This document shows positions 16,535-25,136 of a stretch of 35,977 nt of DNA, piece after piece; position 1 is the stretch's first letter, and the number at the start of each line of letters is the position of its first letter. The position numbers and the translations under genes are program-made. The stretch comes from Saprospiraceae bacterium (GTDB lineage Bacteria; Bacteroidota; Bacteroidia; Chitinophagales; Saprospiraceae), in NCBI GenBank assembly GCA_020628725.1, contig JAHDEO010000004.1:1-35977 (forward strand). Direction: 5' to 3'. The notes beneath the pieces were generated by a model that was not told where the DNA came from, ran no database searches, and saw only the letters and a program-made list of their open reading frames with translations.

Positions 16535-17422
16535 TTAGATTTTAATGTCTTTAAAATTAGCATGGTGCCTGAAATAATTCGTGTAGATTCTTATTTTGGT
16601 CGATTCCGGGAAACATATATTTGACGCATTAAAATCGAATTCCTTTTCCATTATTAAATCTCCTTTTTCATCTAAAAGATAAATTTTCTGCTTCGATATT
16701 TTTGTGATGTCTGCATCTTCCAGTAAGGCAATTTTGCCGTCATTTGCTATGGCAATATCAATTATTTCGGTCTTACGCATTGATTTTTCCCATAATAACT
16801 CTCCATCATTAGAAAACCTTCTTATTATCCAGTTTTTTAAATAACTACCGTGTTCGTCGATATAACAAACCGCAAATTCGTCATTATTATTCAATGCTGT
16901 AGTTGGATAGTATAGGATATTTTCTCTTCCTGTTAATGATTTTTTCAAAAGGGTTTTCCCATTTTTATTCAACATTAAAATATGCTCTTTGGAAATACCT
17001 GTGTCGTCAGTAGTTCCCCAAAGTAGAATATTTCCATTAGGAGCAGTGGTTATTCTTATTCCGGGCTGTGACGATTTAAAAATTGGATTGAAGTAGTTGG
17101 TATTGAATATTTGTTTACCCTTTAGGTTTCTTATTTCTAAATAGAGTTTTTGATTACTCTTCCCTACTGCTCGATTGATTTGGTATAATCTATTTTGTTC
17201 TAAATTGGCGATTTCTTGCTGTTTTAAAGTTGTCCAAAACTTGCTTTCTTTAATCTGAATCAGGTGGTGGTTATCTTTAACTGCATGGATGCCCACAGAA
17301 TCACCTTTATAATCAAAAATAGGTCTTTCTACATCGTAACTATCAGGAAATGTGTCGGGTGTTTGTTCCCTAAGGCATGAGTTTAACATCAGTGGAATTA
17401 GCAACAAAAAATATGTTTTCAT
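16535..17422 (-). CDS. Lipoprotein with a probable beta-propeller fold, function unknown
   Basis: A 295-residue protein with a short hydrophobic leader and a lipobox (LMLNSC, Cys16), so it should be a lipidated envelope protein. The body consists of repeating strand-turn-strand units with phrases such as NGNILLWGTTDD, LMLNKNGKTLL, FSNDGELLWEKS, NDGKIALLED and LLDEKGDLIME, the look of WD/PQQ-like propeller blades. No enzyme residues are seen. It is slightly AT-rich and stands alone: the 165-bp foldback element lies 56 bp upstream of the start, so any promoter is within or close to that element. Confidence 0.75.
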   Translation of the reverse strand: MKTYFLLLIPLMLNSCLREQTPDTFPDSYDVERPIFDYKGDSVGIHAVKDNHHLIQIKESKFWTTLKQQEIANLEQNRLYQINRAVGKSNQKLYLEIRNLKGKQIFNTNYFNPIFKSSQPGIRITTAPNGNILLWGTTDDTGISKEHILMLNKNGKTLLKKSLTGRENILYYPTTALNNNDEFAVCYIDEHGSYLKNWIIRRFSNDGELLWEKSMRKTEIIDIAIANDGKIALLEDADITKISKQKIYLLDEKGDLIMEKEFDFNASNICFPESTKIRIYTNYFRHHANFKDIKI

Positions 17423-17477
17423 TTGCGTTTTTAGTTTATATGAGAATTATCAACTCTCCTCCTATATTCAACTTGGA

Positions 17478-17642
17478 TTATACTCTTTTAGGCTAAGAAT
17501 TAAACATTTTGACGGCAACTTTTCCACTTACTTTTCCCCTTGAAAACAGTTATTTATCCAGATAAACGCCCGTTTCCAAGAGAAAAATTAAGCGCAAAAT
17601 TCCCTCGTCAAAAAAGTTAAATTCTTAACCTAAAAGAGTATA
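17478..17642. repeat. 165-bp foldback element (MITE-like long palindrome)
   Basis: The two ends are 37-bp inverted repeats: the left arm 17478-17514 begins TTATACTCTTTTAGG, the right arm 17606-17642 ends CCTAAAAGAGTATA. Pairing continues inward (CTTGAAAAC against GTTTCCAAG) to a centre TTATCCAGATAA near 17556-17567, so nearly the whole element folds on itself. No open frame inside. Target duplications are not obvious. It separates the end of the anti-sigma-like gene and its terminator from the promoter region of the lipoprotein gene. Confidence 0.75.
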
Positions 17643-17648
17643 AAGATA

Positions 17649-17690
17649 CAAAAAAACCTCTGCACTGACTTTTCGGCGCAGAGGTTTTAA
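17649..17690 (-). terminator. Terminator of the sigma/anti-sigma-like operon
   Basis: Stem AACCTCTGC (17655-17663) / GCAGAGGTT (17678-17686). Read on the minus strand it is followed by a run of T (the A-run at 17649-17656 on the plus strand). It lies about 45 bp past the stop codon at 17735. Confidence 0.8.
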
Positions 17691-17734
17691 ATCAAATGAA
17701 ACCTTCTTTCATTTTGGAGTTTTACTTTGTCTTT

Positions 17735-19141
17735 TTAATCATTTTTCAAGCGGTATCTTAATCCAATTTGCAAACCGTAAAGCAAAGGACGAGTAGCTGA
17801 ATTGCTACTGTCAAGTTCCCAATTGGTGATGTACTTCGTCGTGATGATTTGTGAAAACAAATTGATATTTGTATTGAGTTGATAATTATAGTGGATACCA
17901 AAGCGCAAACCAAATTGACTCTTTTGAAATAAAGGATTGTTATCATCAAAAGTGATGACGTCAAGCTCGTCATTTAAGCGTTTTCCTTTGCTATTGAGTT
18001 GTAATAGATAAGATGCCCCGATGTAGCCGCCAAAGGACGATTTCTTTCTTATTATTTGGTCGAAACGATAGCCTAAACTCAGGGCATGTAGCTTGTATTC
18101 ATTATACTTTAGCTCACGATAACGACGAAAGCCATCTACCGTAACATCTCGTTCTGTTGAATAAAGTAAATTACCGGTTAGGCTGCTGACTACTTCGACC
18201 GTTTGGTTCCTTGTCACCTCTATCGGGCGCGTACCTTCGTAATCAAACAATTCTTTTAAAGCACTATATTGATAATCAATTTGGAAGGCATGTTTAGGAG
18301 AGAGGGATAAGCTCACTGATGGATTGAGGTGATAACCGGGAAAACCACTAACATGATCATGGTTGATATTAGTGGCGTCAAGGGCAGCCCAATTGGTCAT
18401 ACCTCCTGCAATACCCAACGATAGGTATTTTTTGAAGTTGGATGTTTTTATATGCTCCGGGGTACTCGTGGAAGCAAGATTGGATGGCTTGTTTTTAATT
18501 AGCTCGAAAGTTATTGCAGGTAATGTATTTACGTCGTTTGTTATTTCCTTTGCAACAGTAACTGATTTGGTATTTGATGGCTTAATTATTTCCTGTTTTT
18601 GAATTGTATTGACAATACGGCTGCTTGAAATATTTATTTTATTTTCCTCAGTTTTTTTGTTTTTCTCTGCTGTATAATTGATCGTTTCTTGGGGTATTTT
18701 TACAATCAATTTCTTTGTATTTGTATGTGTTAATTTGCTTGGTTTATTTTTCTTACTTACTGTTTTTTCTTGCTTTTGTTTGGGTTGAGAGCGTATATCT
18801 TCAACTGAATCAAGGTTGTTGTTTTGTGGTGAAGTCTTGGTTTTAGATTGAATGTTTTCTGAGTCAGTATTTATCTTTTTTGTATCTGCTTGATTGAATG
18901 TCGTGTGATTAATAGTAGTTTTTTCTTCGTTCAAATAATCTAATACAAACCAGCTACCCGTGCCGCCAGCTATCAACAATAGCAACAGCAACCAGTACCA
19001 AGGCCGATTATTTTTCTTCGGCTTGGTGGTTTGCATCTTTTCGTAGATGCCCTCTCTCATGTCGTCCCATCCGAACCCTTCGGGAAGCTCCGAGTGTTGG
19101 TCGAATTGGTCATTTTTCCAATTTGAGTTAAAGTCATCCAT
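17735..19141 (-). CDS. Anti-sigma-like membrane protein with a C-terminal outer-membrane beta-barrel domain
   Basis: A 468-residue protein encoded just after an ECF sigma factor with an 8-bp overlap. The cytoplasmic N-terminus (residues 1-46, GWDDMREGIYEKM) could bind the sigma factor. One membrane helix follows (about 48-67, WYWLLLLLLIAGGTGSWFVL). Residues 75-235 are a low-complexity Lys/Thr/Asn/Ser-rich linker. The rest (about 236-468) has alternating aromatic strands as in PorT-type or outer-membrane beta-barrel families (YLSLGIAGGM, HAFQIDYQY, SLGYRFDQI, LQIGLRYRL). It could span the periplasm and link an outer-membrane event to sigma release. The function is inferred from architecture and position; no sequence match to a known anti-sigma domain is claimed. 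Confidence 0.75.
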   Translation of the reverse strand: MDDFNSNWKNDQFDQHSELPEGFGWDDMREGIYEKMQTTKPKKNNRPWYWLLLLLLIAGGTGSWFVLDYLNEEKTTINHTTFNQADTKKINTDSENIQSKTKTSPQNNNLDSVEDIRSQPKQKQEKTVSKKNKPSKLTHTNTKKLIVKIPQETINYTAEKNKKTEENKINISSSRIVNTIQKQEIIKPSNTKSVTVAKEITNDVNTLPAITFELIKNKPSNLASTSTPEHIKTSNFKKYLSLGIAGGMTNWAALDATNINHDHVSGFPGYHLNPSVSLSLSPKHAFQIDYQYSALKELFDYEGTRPIEVTRNQTVEVVSSLTGNLLYSTERDVTVDGFRRYRELKYNEYKLHALSLGYRFDQIIRKKSSFGGYIGASYLLQLNSKGKRLNDELDVITFDDNNPLFQKSQFGLRFGIHYNYQLNTNINLFSQIITTKYITNWELDSSNSATRPLLYGLQIGLRYRLKND

Positions 19142-19679
19142 ATAATTCTCTTTGAACGTTATCTCTCAAATAACGCTTGGTCCATTTTTTAGCGCGAGCC
19201 AGTTGAGAGCGGGAAGTTGCTTCGCTAATATCAAGTTGCTCGCCAATCTCTTTATGCGTGTATCCGTCAATGACAGATAACATAAAGACCATCTTGTATC
19301 CGCCGGGCATATTGTTGATGATCAACTCAATATCTGACCGCTTCAAATCTGTAGGAAGGGGTGTGTCATCCTTTATATCAAATGATGCTTCAATAATTTT
19401 TGCACCATTCAAGGGGCGTTTTTTTCGGGTGTGTTGCAGACACTCATTAATCGCAATTCTCTTAATCCAGCCTTTAAAATTTCCTTTTTGGGGGTCGAAT
19501 TGCTTAATGTTGATAAATACTTTTGCAAAAATTTCCTGCATAATATCCTTTCGGAAATCTATATCGCTGATATACCTTTTCACATGACTGTACACGTAGG
19601 GCGCGCAGTCTTTGTACAACTGTGCGTGTCCACGTTCTAACCCCTTTTTGCACCATTCTATATTCTGCGAATCAGTCAA
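19134..19679 (-). CDS. ECF-type RNA polymerase sigma factor
   Basis: A 181-residue sigma-70 family factor. Region 2 is at about residues 20-88 (DFRKDIMQEIFAKVFINIKQF, then GNFKGWIKRIAINECL) and region 4 at about 122-175 (MPGGYKMVFMLSVIDGYTHKEIGEQL, then the recognition helix SEATSRSQLARAKK). No region 3, as expected for ECF factors. The start codon is backed by the usual ECF length. Its stop overlaps the downstream membrane protein start by 8 bp, an arrangement typical of sigma/anti-sigma pairs. The promoter was not identified; the lipoprotein gene ahead is closed off by a strong hairpin. Confidence 0.92.
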   Translation of the reverse strand: MTDSQNIEWCKKGLERGHAQLYKDCAPYVYSHVKRYISDIDFRKDIMQEIFAKVFINIKQFDPQKGNFKGWIKRIAINECLQHTRKKRPLNGAKIIEASFDIKDDTPLPTDLKRSDIELIINNMPGGYKMVFMLSVIDGYTHKEIGEQLDISEATSRSQLARAKKWTKRYLRDNVQRELYG

Positions 19680-19741
19680 ATGCTTTCTTTTTTACAAAGT
19701 GTTTAAAATTCCAAGTGGTTATTGTTTACGGAAAATATAGT

Positions 19742-19769
19742 ATCTGTTCCGCCCGGAGGCGGAACAGAT
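19742..19769 (-). terminator. Hairpin terminator after the repeat lipoprotein
   Basis: Perfect 12-bp stem ATCTGTTCCGCC / GGCGGAACAGAT with a 4-base loop, 10 bp past the stop codon of the lipoprotein gene. The T-tail on the minus strand is weak (ACTATATTTTCC); on the plus strand TATTTTT follows, so it may be bidirectional. Confidence 0.65.
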
Positions 19770-19778
19770 TATTTTTGC

Positions 19779-20987
19779 TTATTGACAGTTATATATATAT
19801 TCGAAGTAAGATTCAATGTCCTCAAAAGTCACTTCATTTCCTGTTTCGATTTCAGTGACCGTTACAGGTAAAACAACTTCGTGAAAACCCGGCGTACTGC
19901 TAAGATATACTTCAGCGGCAGCAGCATCTTCTATGCTTCCGGTTTCTCCTGTTTCGACATCTATATACTCCAGTGGATAGTTGACAGAATAACATGCGTC
20001 ATCAGTCGGAAAGACATCTGATATAAGCAAGAAGAAAACCAAATCCAATCCGGTTCCACCACCTGAATAGCCCCAACAATCTGCCCAGGCTGCCTCAAGT
20101 TCTTCCAAGTTATTTACAACGAGTTCTTCACCACCGCCATTGGCTAATGTCAAAGGAAAAACAAACTCTAATTCCAAACCATAAAGGGCAGCACTACAAA
20201 GATCTTCGTGACTATTAATTTCGTAAACATTGCCATCTTGGTCAACCATGCTGAATGGATAAGTGAAATCCCAGCAATCGTCATTATCAGGATTGCCGCC
20301 ATCCGGATTGTCTACTCCACCCTCACAATCAAATAAAAGCACAAATAATTCATCTACATCGTTGGCTGTTACGGTATTTCCTTCATCATCGGTAAGACTA
20401 AGTGGAAATTGGAAAAACAATATATCTTCGTAACCGGAAATCAAGTCGATAAACTCATCTTCATCATTAGCAGTAACAACATTGCCATCAAGGTCAACCA
20501 GATTTACAGGGTAAACCATTTGGTAGCAAGAGCTTTCCTCGTCAATTAAGAAGGCAGGGAAGAAATTTTCATCCCAACCATCATCAGGAACACAAGAAGC
20601 AAAGGCTTCTCCTAAAGCCTCTCCATCAGCAATCGACGCTGTTGTTCCATCTACATTATACGTGATATTTATCGGATAGACGAAATCTACGTATTCTGCT
20701 TCCGGTTCATTGATTAATACTGCTTCAAAATCTTCGATACTACCGATGGTATAAGTTGTTCCATCTACGATAAGGTCGAAAGGAAAGTCTATTGAAAAGC
20801 ACCCCAAGTCCAATCCGTCGGTTGCACCGCCGGTTTCCATTTTATATACCAGTGGGTTAGTTATTTGTGTTTCTGTGGGTACTTGTGGGATAACGTCATC
20901 TACCTGAGAAATTTCCTCTTTTTCGCAAGAAGAAAAAGCTAAAAGCATAGCCAATATACCAAAGAGAAATAATTTCGAATAATTCAT
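19779..20987 (-). CDS. Lipoprotein built of eight degenerate repeats
   Basis: A 402-residue acidic lipoprotein (lipobox AFSSC, Cys21; many Asp/Glu). The mature part is eight units of about 35-50 residues, each starting with a strand of the type FxFP or YP and then a DGxxxxxxxxEEL helix: CFSIDFPFDL, DFVYPINI, CYQMVYPVNL, FFQFPLSL, CWDFTYPFSM, EFVFPLTL, CYSVNYPLEY, EVVLPVTV. Odd-numbered units begin with Cys, even-numbered ones lack it and often end in Cys, so units may be joined in pairs. No catalytic motif. Position upstream of the sigma/anti-sigma pair may be chance, since a strong hairpin lies between them. Surface or envelope role inferred. Confidence 0.8.
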   Translation of the reverse strand: MNYSKLFLFGILAMLLAFSSCEKEEISQVDDVIPQVPTETQITNPLVYKMETGGATDGLDLGCFSIDFPFDLIVDGTTYTIGSIEDFEAVLINEPEAEYVDFVYPINITYNVDGTTASIADGEALGEAFASCVPDDGWDENFFPAFLIDEESSCYQMVYPVNLVDLDGNVVTANDEDEFIDLISGYEDILFFQFPLSLTDDEGNTVTANDVDELFVLLFDCEGGVDNPDGGNPDNDDCWDFTYPFSMVDQDGNVYEINSHEDLCSAALYGLELEFVFPLTLANGGGEELVVNNLEELEAAWADCWGYSGGGTGLDLVFFLLISDVFPTDDACYSVNYPLEYIDVETGETGSIEDAAAAEVYLSSTPGFHEVVLPVTVTEIETGNEVTFEDIESYFEYIYNCQ

Positions 20988-21402
20988 TTTTTTAATTTAA
21001 TATTGATTGAATAAATTGTGTTTTTTGCGGAAATCTATGCTCTTTTGTTGTTATGATAGTTTCAATCGATAAAAAGTAGCTATTATCATCTTTTTGGGCG
21101 AGCTCATCATACTATATGCGAAAAGACACCATTTCGCTGCACATCAGTAAAATAATTTGAAAAAAATAAAGCTCGTATGGAAAACTACTTGAAACAAACA
21201 CCCACCAAAATATTGATTATCAATTATTTAATAAAAAAATAGCGATATACGATATTAATACATTTAGATTGATTTAAATGCGGATTATTCGTTCCGTAAA
21301 TTCGCAACTTATTTATAAAACAATCGTTTATGCTCTAGTGCTATTATCTACTCAAAATTTAAATGGGTTCTTATCTAATCAATAATCCTAAGCCACGTTA
21401 TA
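20988..21402. other. Divergent spacer between repeat lipoprotein and sensor kinase
   Basis: 415 bp without a gene, AT-rich, carrying the start regions of two divergent genes. The only motif I can name is TAAATTCG at 21297-21304, a TAnnTTCG-type -7 box for the kinase gene, similar to the boxes at 14481 and 28813. I see no clear repeats or hairpins. Confidence 0.4.
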
Positions 21403-23490
21403 TTGACTTCTAACATATTTCATAGAATTTTCCTTGCTGCCATTTTTTGTAGTTTATTGAGTCATACCTTACTCATAGGGCAGTCTGATGCCATTGAACA
21501 GTTGGAAAAATTAGAACAATTTATCCCGGAAATGACCTCCGATACGGCAATGATAAATGCATATAATAAACTGAGCTACGATTATTATATGATAGACATT
21601 GATAAGACAAGACTATATAGTAAAAAAGCATTAGAAAAAGCGAAAGCAATAGACTACAAATACGGAATTGCCCAAGCACTCAACTATATGGCAATAAGTC
21701 ATGGCGTAAAAGGAGATGCATTGGGTGCCATTAAATTGAACAAGCAATCTTTGGAAATTGCACTTGAGATGAACAATCCGCTCTTAGTATCCAATTGCTA
21801 TAATGATTTGGGGATTTCATATCATGATATCAACTTCCCGGAAAAAGCCTTGGAAGCCTATCAAGAATCTTTAAGATATTCAACCCTATCTAATGATGAC
21901 AAATTAACTTGCTTTACACTTAATAATATTGCTATAATCTACCACGAATTAGGTGAAAAAAAAATAGCCCAAGAATATTATGAACGAATCATAGAAACGG
22001 CTCAAAATAGCGACCATAAAATGGTTCAGTATTATCCCTCATATATTACAGCGGAAAGATTGATGGAAGAAGGAAAATACGCCCAAGCCATGGAATCCTA
22101 CAATGTAGCTTATGAGAAGGCTTATGGATATTATCAAAAGTCAGAAATCTATTCAGCGCAAGCCTATCTTTTGCAATTACAAGAGAAATATGATGAAGCA
22201 GAAGCTAAAATACTCGACGCCATCGCATTATCCAATAAAATGGGTGATAACGAGATCGCATTTTCAATATTTAGCCATTGTGATATTCTAATTAAAAATC
22301 GAAAGTATAAAAAAGCGATAGCTAAAATAAACACCCTCTTATCAGGGAAATCAGATATTCCGGTAAATCTTTTACAGCGAAAAGAACTCATTGAGTTGCG
22401 TATTAAAGCCAATAAAGCAATCGGTAACAACCAAGCAATAGCGGATGATTTTGAATTGTTTTCACAACTGCAAGACAGCATATCTTCAAAGGAAAGATAT
22501 AGGATAATGTCTGAGATGGAAGTCAAATATAAAATCGAAGAAAGCGAAAGAGAAAACCAATATTTGCGCAAACAAAAAGACCAAGCTGAACTGCTTTTAA
22601 GCGAGCAGAAAAAAAACATCTACTACTTACTCGGACTTATTCTTTTGGGTGTGTTATTAGCCATATTACTTTACAAGTCTCTCCAAAATCACAAATCATT
22701 CAATACCGAACTCAAGAAGCAAGTAGATGACCAAACAAAAGAACTCAAAAAGTCAAACCAATTGTTAAAAAGCTCGAATGAAGAATTGGAGCGATTTGCA
22801 TTTATTGCTTCTCATGACTTGAAAACGCCTTTGCGCACTATCATTAGTTTTTCGGGTTTGATTGAACGAGAACTTAAATCAGATGAAGACAAAACAGTAC
22901 ATGAATACCTCACAATAATCAAAGATGCAGCTAATAGAATGAATAATCTTATAGTTGATGTCTTGGAATTTTCACGGCTTTCTTACTTAGAAAAAGAAGC
23001 CGAAACAGAAGTCATAAATACCAATAATTTGCTCCATGAAATATTGAACTCATTATCAGATTATATTGAAGGAAGAAATGCTAAAATCATAAATACCAAC
23101 AAGTTACCATCAATAAGAGCACACAAATCTTCTATTACCGTATTATTTCAAAACTTAATTGAAAATGGTATCAAATACAATGATTCCGCTATTCCGATTA
23201 TAAAGGTATATGCCACAGAATCCCCGGAATTTACATCCATTTTCTTTGAAGATAATGGAATCGGAATTGCTGAGGAATATCACGATAGGATTTTCATTAT
23301 GTTTTCCCGATTACATACGCATGCCGAATATGAAGGCAGTGGGCTTGGGCTTTCCATTTGCAAAAAAATCATTAATAATCTCAACGGCGACATCCTACTT
23401 CACGGCGAAGAAGGCAAAGGCAGTACTTTTGAACTTAGGTTGCCACATGACATAATCGTCCAGCAAGCATCCGATGCAGACAATACCTAA
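21403..23490 (+). CDS. TPR-containing sensor histidine kinase
   Basis: A 695-residue kinase. I accept the TTG at 21403 as start because the signal peptide (NIFHRIFLAAIFCSLLSHTLLIGQ) begins there, a stop codon lies upstream at 21376, and the next in-frame ATG is beyond the leader. A periplasmic TPR array covers about residues 30-330 (ALNYMAISHGVKGDALGAI, CYNDLGISYHDINFPEKAL and similar), then a coiled coil, a membrane helix at about 407-427, a second coiled coil, the HisKA domain with His471 (FIASHDLKTPLR), and an ATPase domain with N-box (NLIENGIKYND, about 583), G1 (DNGIGIA, about 617) and G2 (GSGLGLSI, about 645). There is no fused receiver and no response regulator gene nearby, so its partner is encoded elsewhere. 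Confidence 0.9.
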   Translation: MTSNIFHRIFLAAIFCSLLSHTLLIGQSDAIEQLEKLEQFIPEMTSDTAMINAYNKLSYDYYMIDIDKTRLYSKKALEKAKAIDYKYGIAQALNYMAISHGVKGDALGAIKLNKQSLEIALEMNNPLLVSNCYNDLGISYHDINFPEKALEAYQESLRYSTLSNDDKLTCFTLNNIAIIYHELGEKKIAQEYYERIIETAQNSDHKMVQYYPSYITAERLMEEGKYAQAMESYNVAYEKAYGYYQKSEIYSAQAYLLQLQEKYDEAEAKILDAIALSNKMGDNEIAFSIFSHCDILIKNRKYKKAIAKINTLLSGKSDIPVNLLQRKELIELRIKANKAIGNNQAIADDFELFSQLQDSISSKERYRIMSEMEVKYKIEESERENQYLRKQKDQAELLLSEQKKNIYYLLGLILLGVLLAILLYKSLQNHKSFNTELKKQVDDQTKELKKSNQLLKSSNEELERFAFIASHDLKTPLRTIISFSGLIERELKSDEDKTVHEYLTIIKDAANRMNNLIVDVLEFSRLSYLEKEAETEVINTNNLLHEILNSLSDYIEGRNAKIINTNKLPSIRAHKSSITVLFQNLIENGIKYNDSAIPIIKVYATESPEFTSIFFEDNGIGIAEEYHDRIFIMFSRLHTHAEYEGSGLGLSICKKIINNLNGDILLHGEEGKGSTFELRLPHDIIVQQASDADNT

Positions 23491-23535
23491 TGCTTCGATT
23501 CATAAATAATTTTCAAGCAAATAGACTTCATATTA

Positions 23536-23856
23536 CTAAAGTTTCGGATCCGGATTCAAGGTATTCACACCACCATCTTGCACCAATAACATATGCATCG
23601 TAGATGAAGCATGACGAAATTTCATAGCTTCTTGATACTCCGGGTCATTAAACCATGCTTCAATACTGGCTTTATCAGGAAATTCCAGAATAACCATTCT
23701 ACCCTCGTACGGCGTGCCTTCCATAGTCGTTACCTCTTCACCGCGCGTTAAGAATTTGCCGCCGTATTTTTTTACTATCGGTGGAGTTCGGTCTGTGTAC
23801 TTGCTGTATCCTTCAGGGTCATTGACGGTCATCATTGAAATTACGTAAGTTGACAT
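23536..23856 (-). CDS. DUF1330 family protein
   Basis: A 106-residue protein with the DUF1330 pattern of a ferredoxin-like alpha/beta-barrel dimer: strand YVISMMTVNDPEGYSKY, then GGKFLTRGEEV, then MVILEFPDKASIEAWFNDPEYQEA and a C-terminal strand HMLLVQDGG. Length fits the family (about 95-105 residues). Members are small cytoplasmic proteins with no settled reaction. It is the last gene of a minus-strand run, 60 bp after the leucine-dehydrogenase-like gene. Confidence 0.85.
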   Translation of the reverse strand: MSTYVISMMTVNDPEGYSKYTDRTPPIVKKYGGKFLTRGEEVTTMEGTPYEGRMVILEFPDKASIEAWFNDPEYQEAMKFRHASSTMHMLLVQDGGVNTLNPDPKL

Positions 23857-23916
23857 AGATTTAATTTTAGATACAGGGATTACATTATAGCGTAGTAATA
23901 CTTTGATTTACAAATA

Positions 23917-24966
23917 TTAATTCTTACCATTAGCAATAATCTCCAAAGCCATTCTATCTGCTACCTCGGACGTAGGGCTATTTTCATTTCTCGCTTTTTC
24001 CAAAAGCTTCATAATCGTATCGTATAATCCCAATACTCTATTTCTCGAATCTTCCATTGAAGGTTGGGAAAAAATCCTCGTTCCTGCGCCCATCATTCCA
24101 CCTGCATTCACCACATAGTCGGGTACATAGGTAATACCTTTTTCCATCAGCATAACACCATGCTGTTCGGATGCGAGTTGGTTATTGGCGAGTCCGCAAA
24201 TGGCTTTTGCTCGAATTTCGTGAATGGAAGTATCATTGATAATACCGCCCATCGCACAAGGCGCAAAAATATCGACCTCCAAAGCATGTATTTTATCCGG
24301 CGATACGGGCGTGGCATTATAATTATCGACGACATATTGAAGTGCCGTTTCGTTAATATCCGTTACAAACAACTCAGCGCCAGCCTCATACAATTGACGC
24401 GACAAATCCCGCCCCGTTGCACCAAGTCCCTGTATAGCTACTTTCATTCCTTTCAAATCCGACTTCCCCCAAACGTGTTGAGCAACCGCCCTTATGCCCG
24501 TAAAACCACCCAAAGCCGTAAACAAAGACGGATTAAATCCTTCGGGATATTCGCTGGCTCTGGCAAAAATATAATCGCAATTTTCGGCAAGTATATCAGC
24601 ATCTTTCGGACCGACACCCACATCTATAGCCGTCCAATATCTGCCGCCCAGCGATTGTACATGTTTCGAGAACGCCCTCAACAAATCAGCTTTATCCGGT
24701 CGCTTAGGGTCAGCTATAATGACGCATTTACCGCCGCCCAATGGCAGTCCCGCCATCGCGTTTTTATAACTCATTCCCTTCGACAAGCGTAATACATCCT
24801 TCAAAGCCGCCTCGGTAGATGCGTAAGGAAACATTCGACAACCTCCCGCAGCCGGACCAAGTGCCGTGCTGTGTATGGCAATAATTCCATAAAGCCCGAC
24901 CGCATCATCATGACAAAACAAAACTTGTTCGTGGGTATCAAAATCAATTTGTGAAAAAACGGACAT
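23917..24966 (-). CDS. Glu/Leu/Phe/Val dehydrogenase, leucine-dehydrogenase type
   Basis: A 349-residue amino-acid dehydrogenase that would deaminate a branched-chain or aromatic amino acid to its 2-oxo acid with NAD+. The substrate site Lys68 (MSYKNAMAG) and catalytic Lys80 (LPLGGGK) hold exactly the numbering known from Bacillus leucine dehydrogenase, and the glycine-rich GGCR at 41-44 lies before them. The Rossmann motif is GLGATGRD near residue 184, and the segment PCAMGGIIND follows. Leucine and phenylalanine dehydrogenases cannot be told apart by eye; leucine/valine is more common in Bacteroidota, where the enzyme feeds branched-chain acid synthesis. In the minus-strand run after the quinone oxidoreductase gene, across a 170-bp spacer with a large hairpin. 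Confidence 0.88.
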   Translation of the reverse strand: MSVFSQIDFDTHEQVLFCHDDAVGLYGIIAIHSTALGPAAGGCRMFPYASTEAALKDVLRLSKGMSYKNAMAGLPLGGGKCVIIADPKRPDKADLLRAFSKHVQSLGGRYWTAIDVGVGPKDADILAENCDYIFARASEYPEGFNPSLFTALGGFTGIRAVAQHVWGKSDLKGMKVAIQGLGATGRDLSRQLYEAGAELFVTDINETALQYVVDNYNATPVSPDKIHALEVDIFAPCAMGGIINDTSIHEIRAKAICGLANNQLASEQHGVMLMEKGITYVPDYVVNAGGMMGAGTRIFSQPSMEDSRNRVLGLYDTIMKLLEKARNENSPTSEVADRMALEIIANGKN

Positions 24967-25022
24967 CTAAATTTGTATTTGAAAATGGTTTTGGTAAACT
25001 TTGTAGAATCAATTTGCCCGCC

Positions 25023-25098
25023 CGCACCTTATCCTAAAGGAAACCACACGCAAACTGAGGTGTGTGGAGCTTATCCCTTTAGGGAATTAAAGGGTGCG
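25023..25098. repeat. 76-bp imperfect hairpin between minus-strand genes
   Basis: Nested inverted repeats: CGCACC (25023-25028) pairs with GGTGCG (25093-25098), CCTAAAGG with CCCTTTAGGG, and CCACAC with GTGTGTGG around the loop. The frame that runs across it (24973-25161) is not credible as a gene. Its position suggests either a REP-like element or an mRNA processing/attenuation structure ahead of the leucine-dehydrogenase-like gene. Confidence 0.6.
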
Positions 25099-25136
25099 CG
25101 AAGGCAATTTCACGAGATTTTTCAAAGAACCCAAAA

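Noticed and set aside
20988-21402. Search for a tRNA or small RNA in the longest divergent spacer
   Set aside because: No cloverleaf, no stable hairpin and no T-run structure was found by eye.
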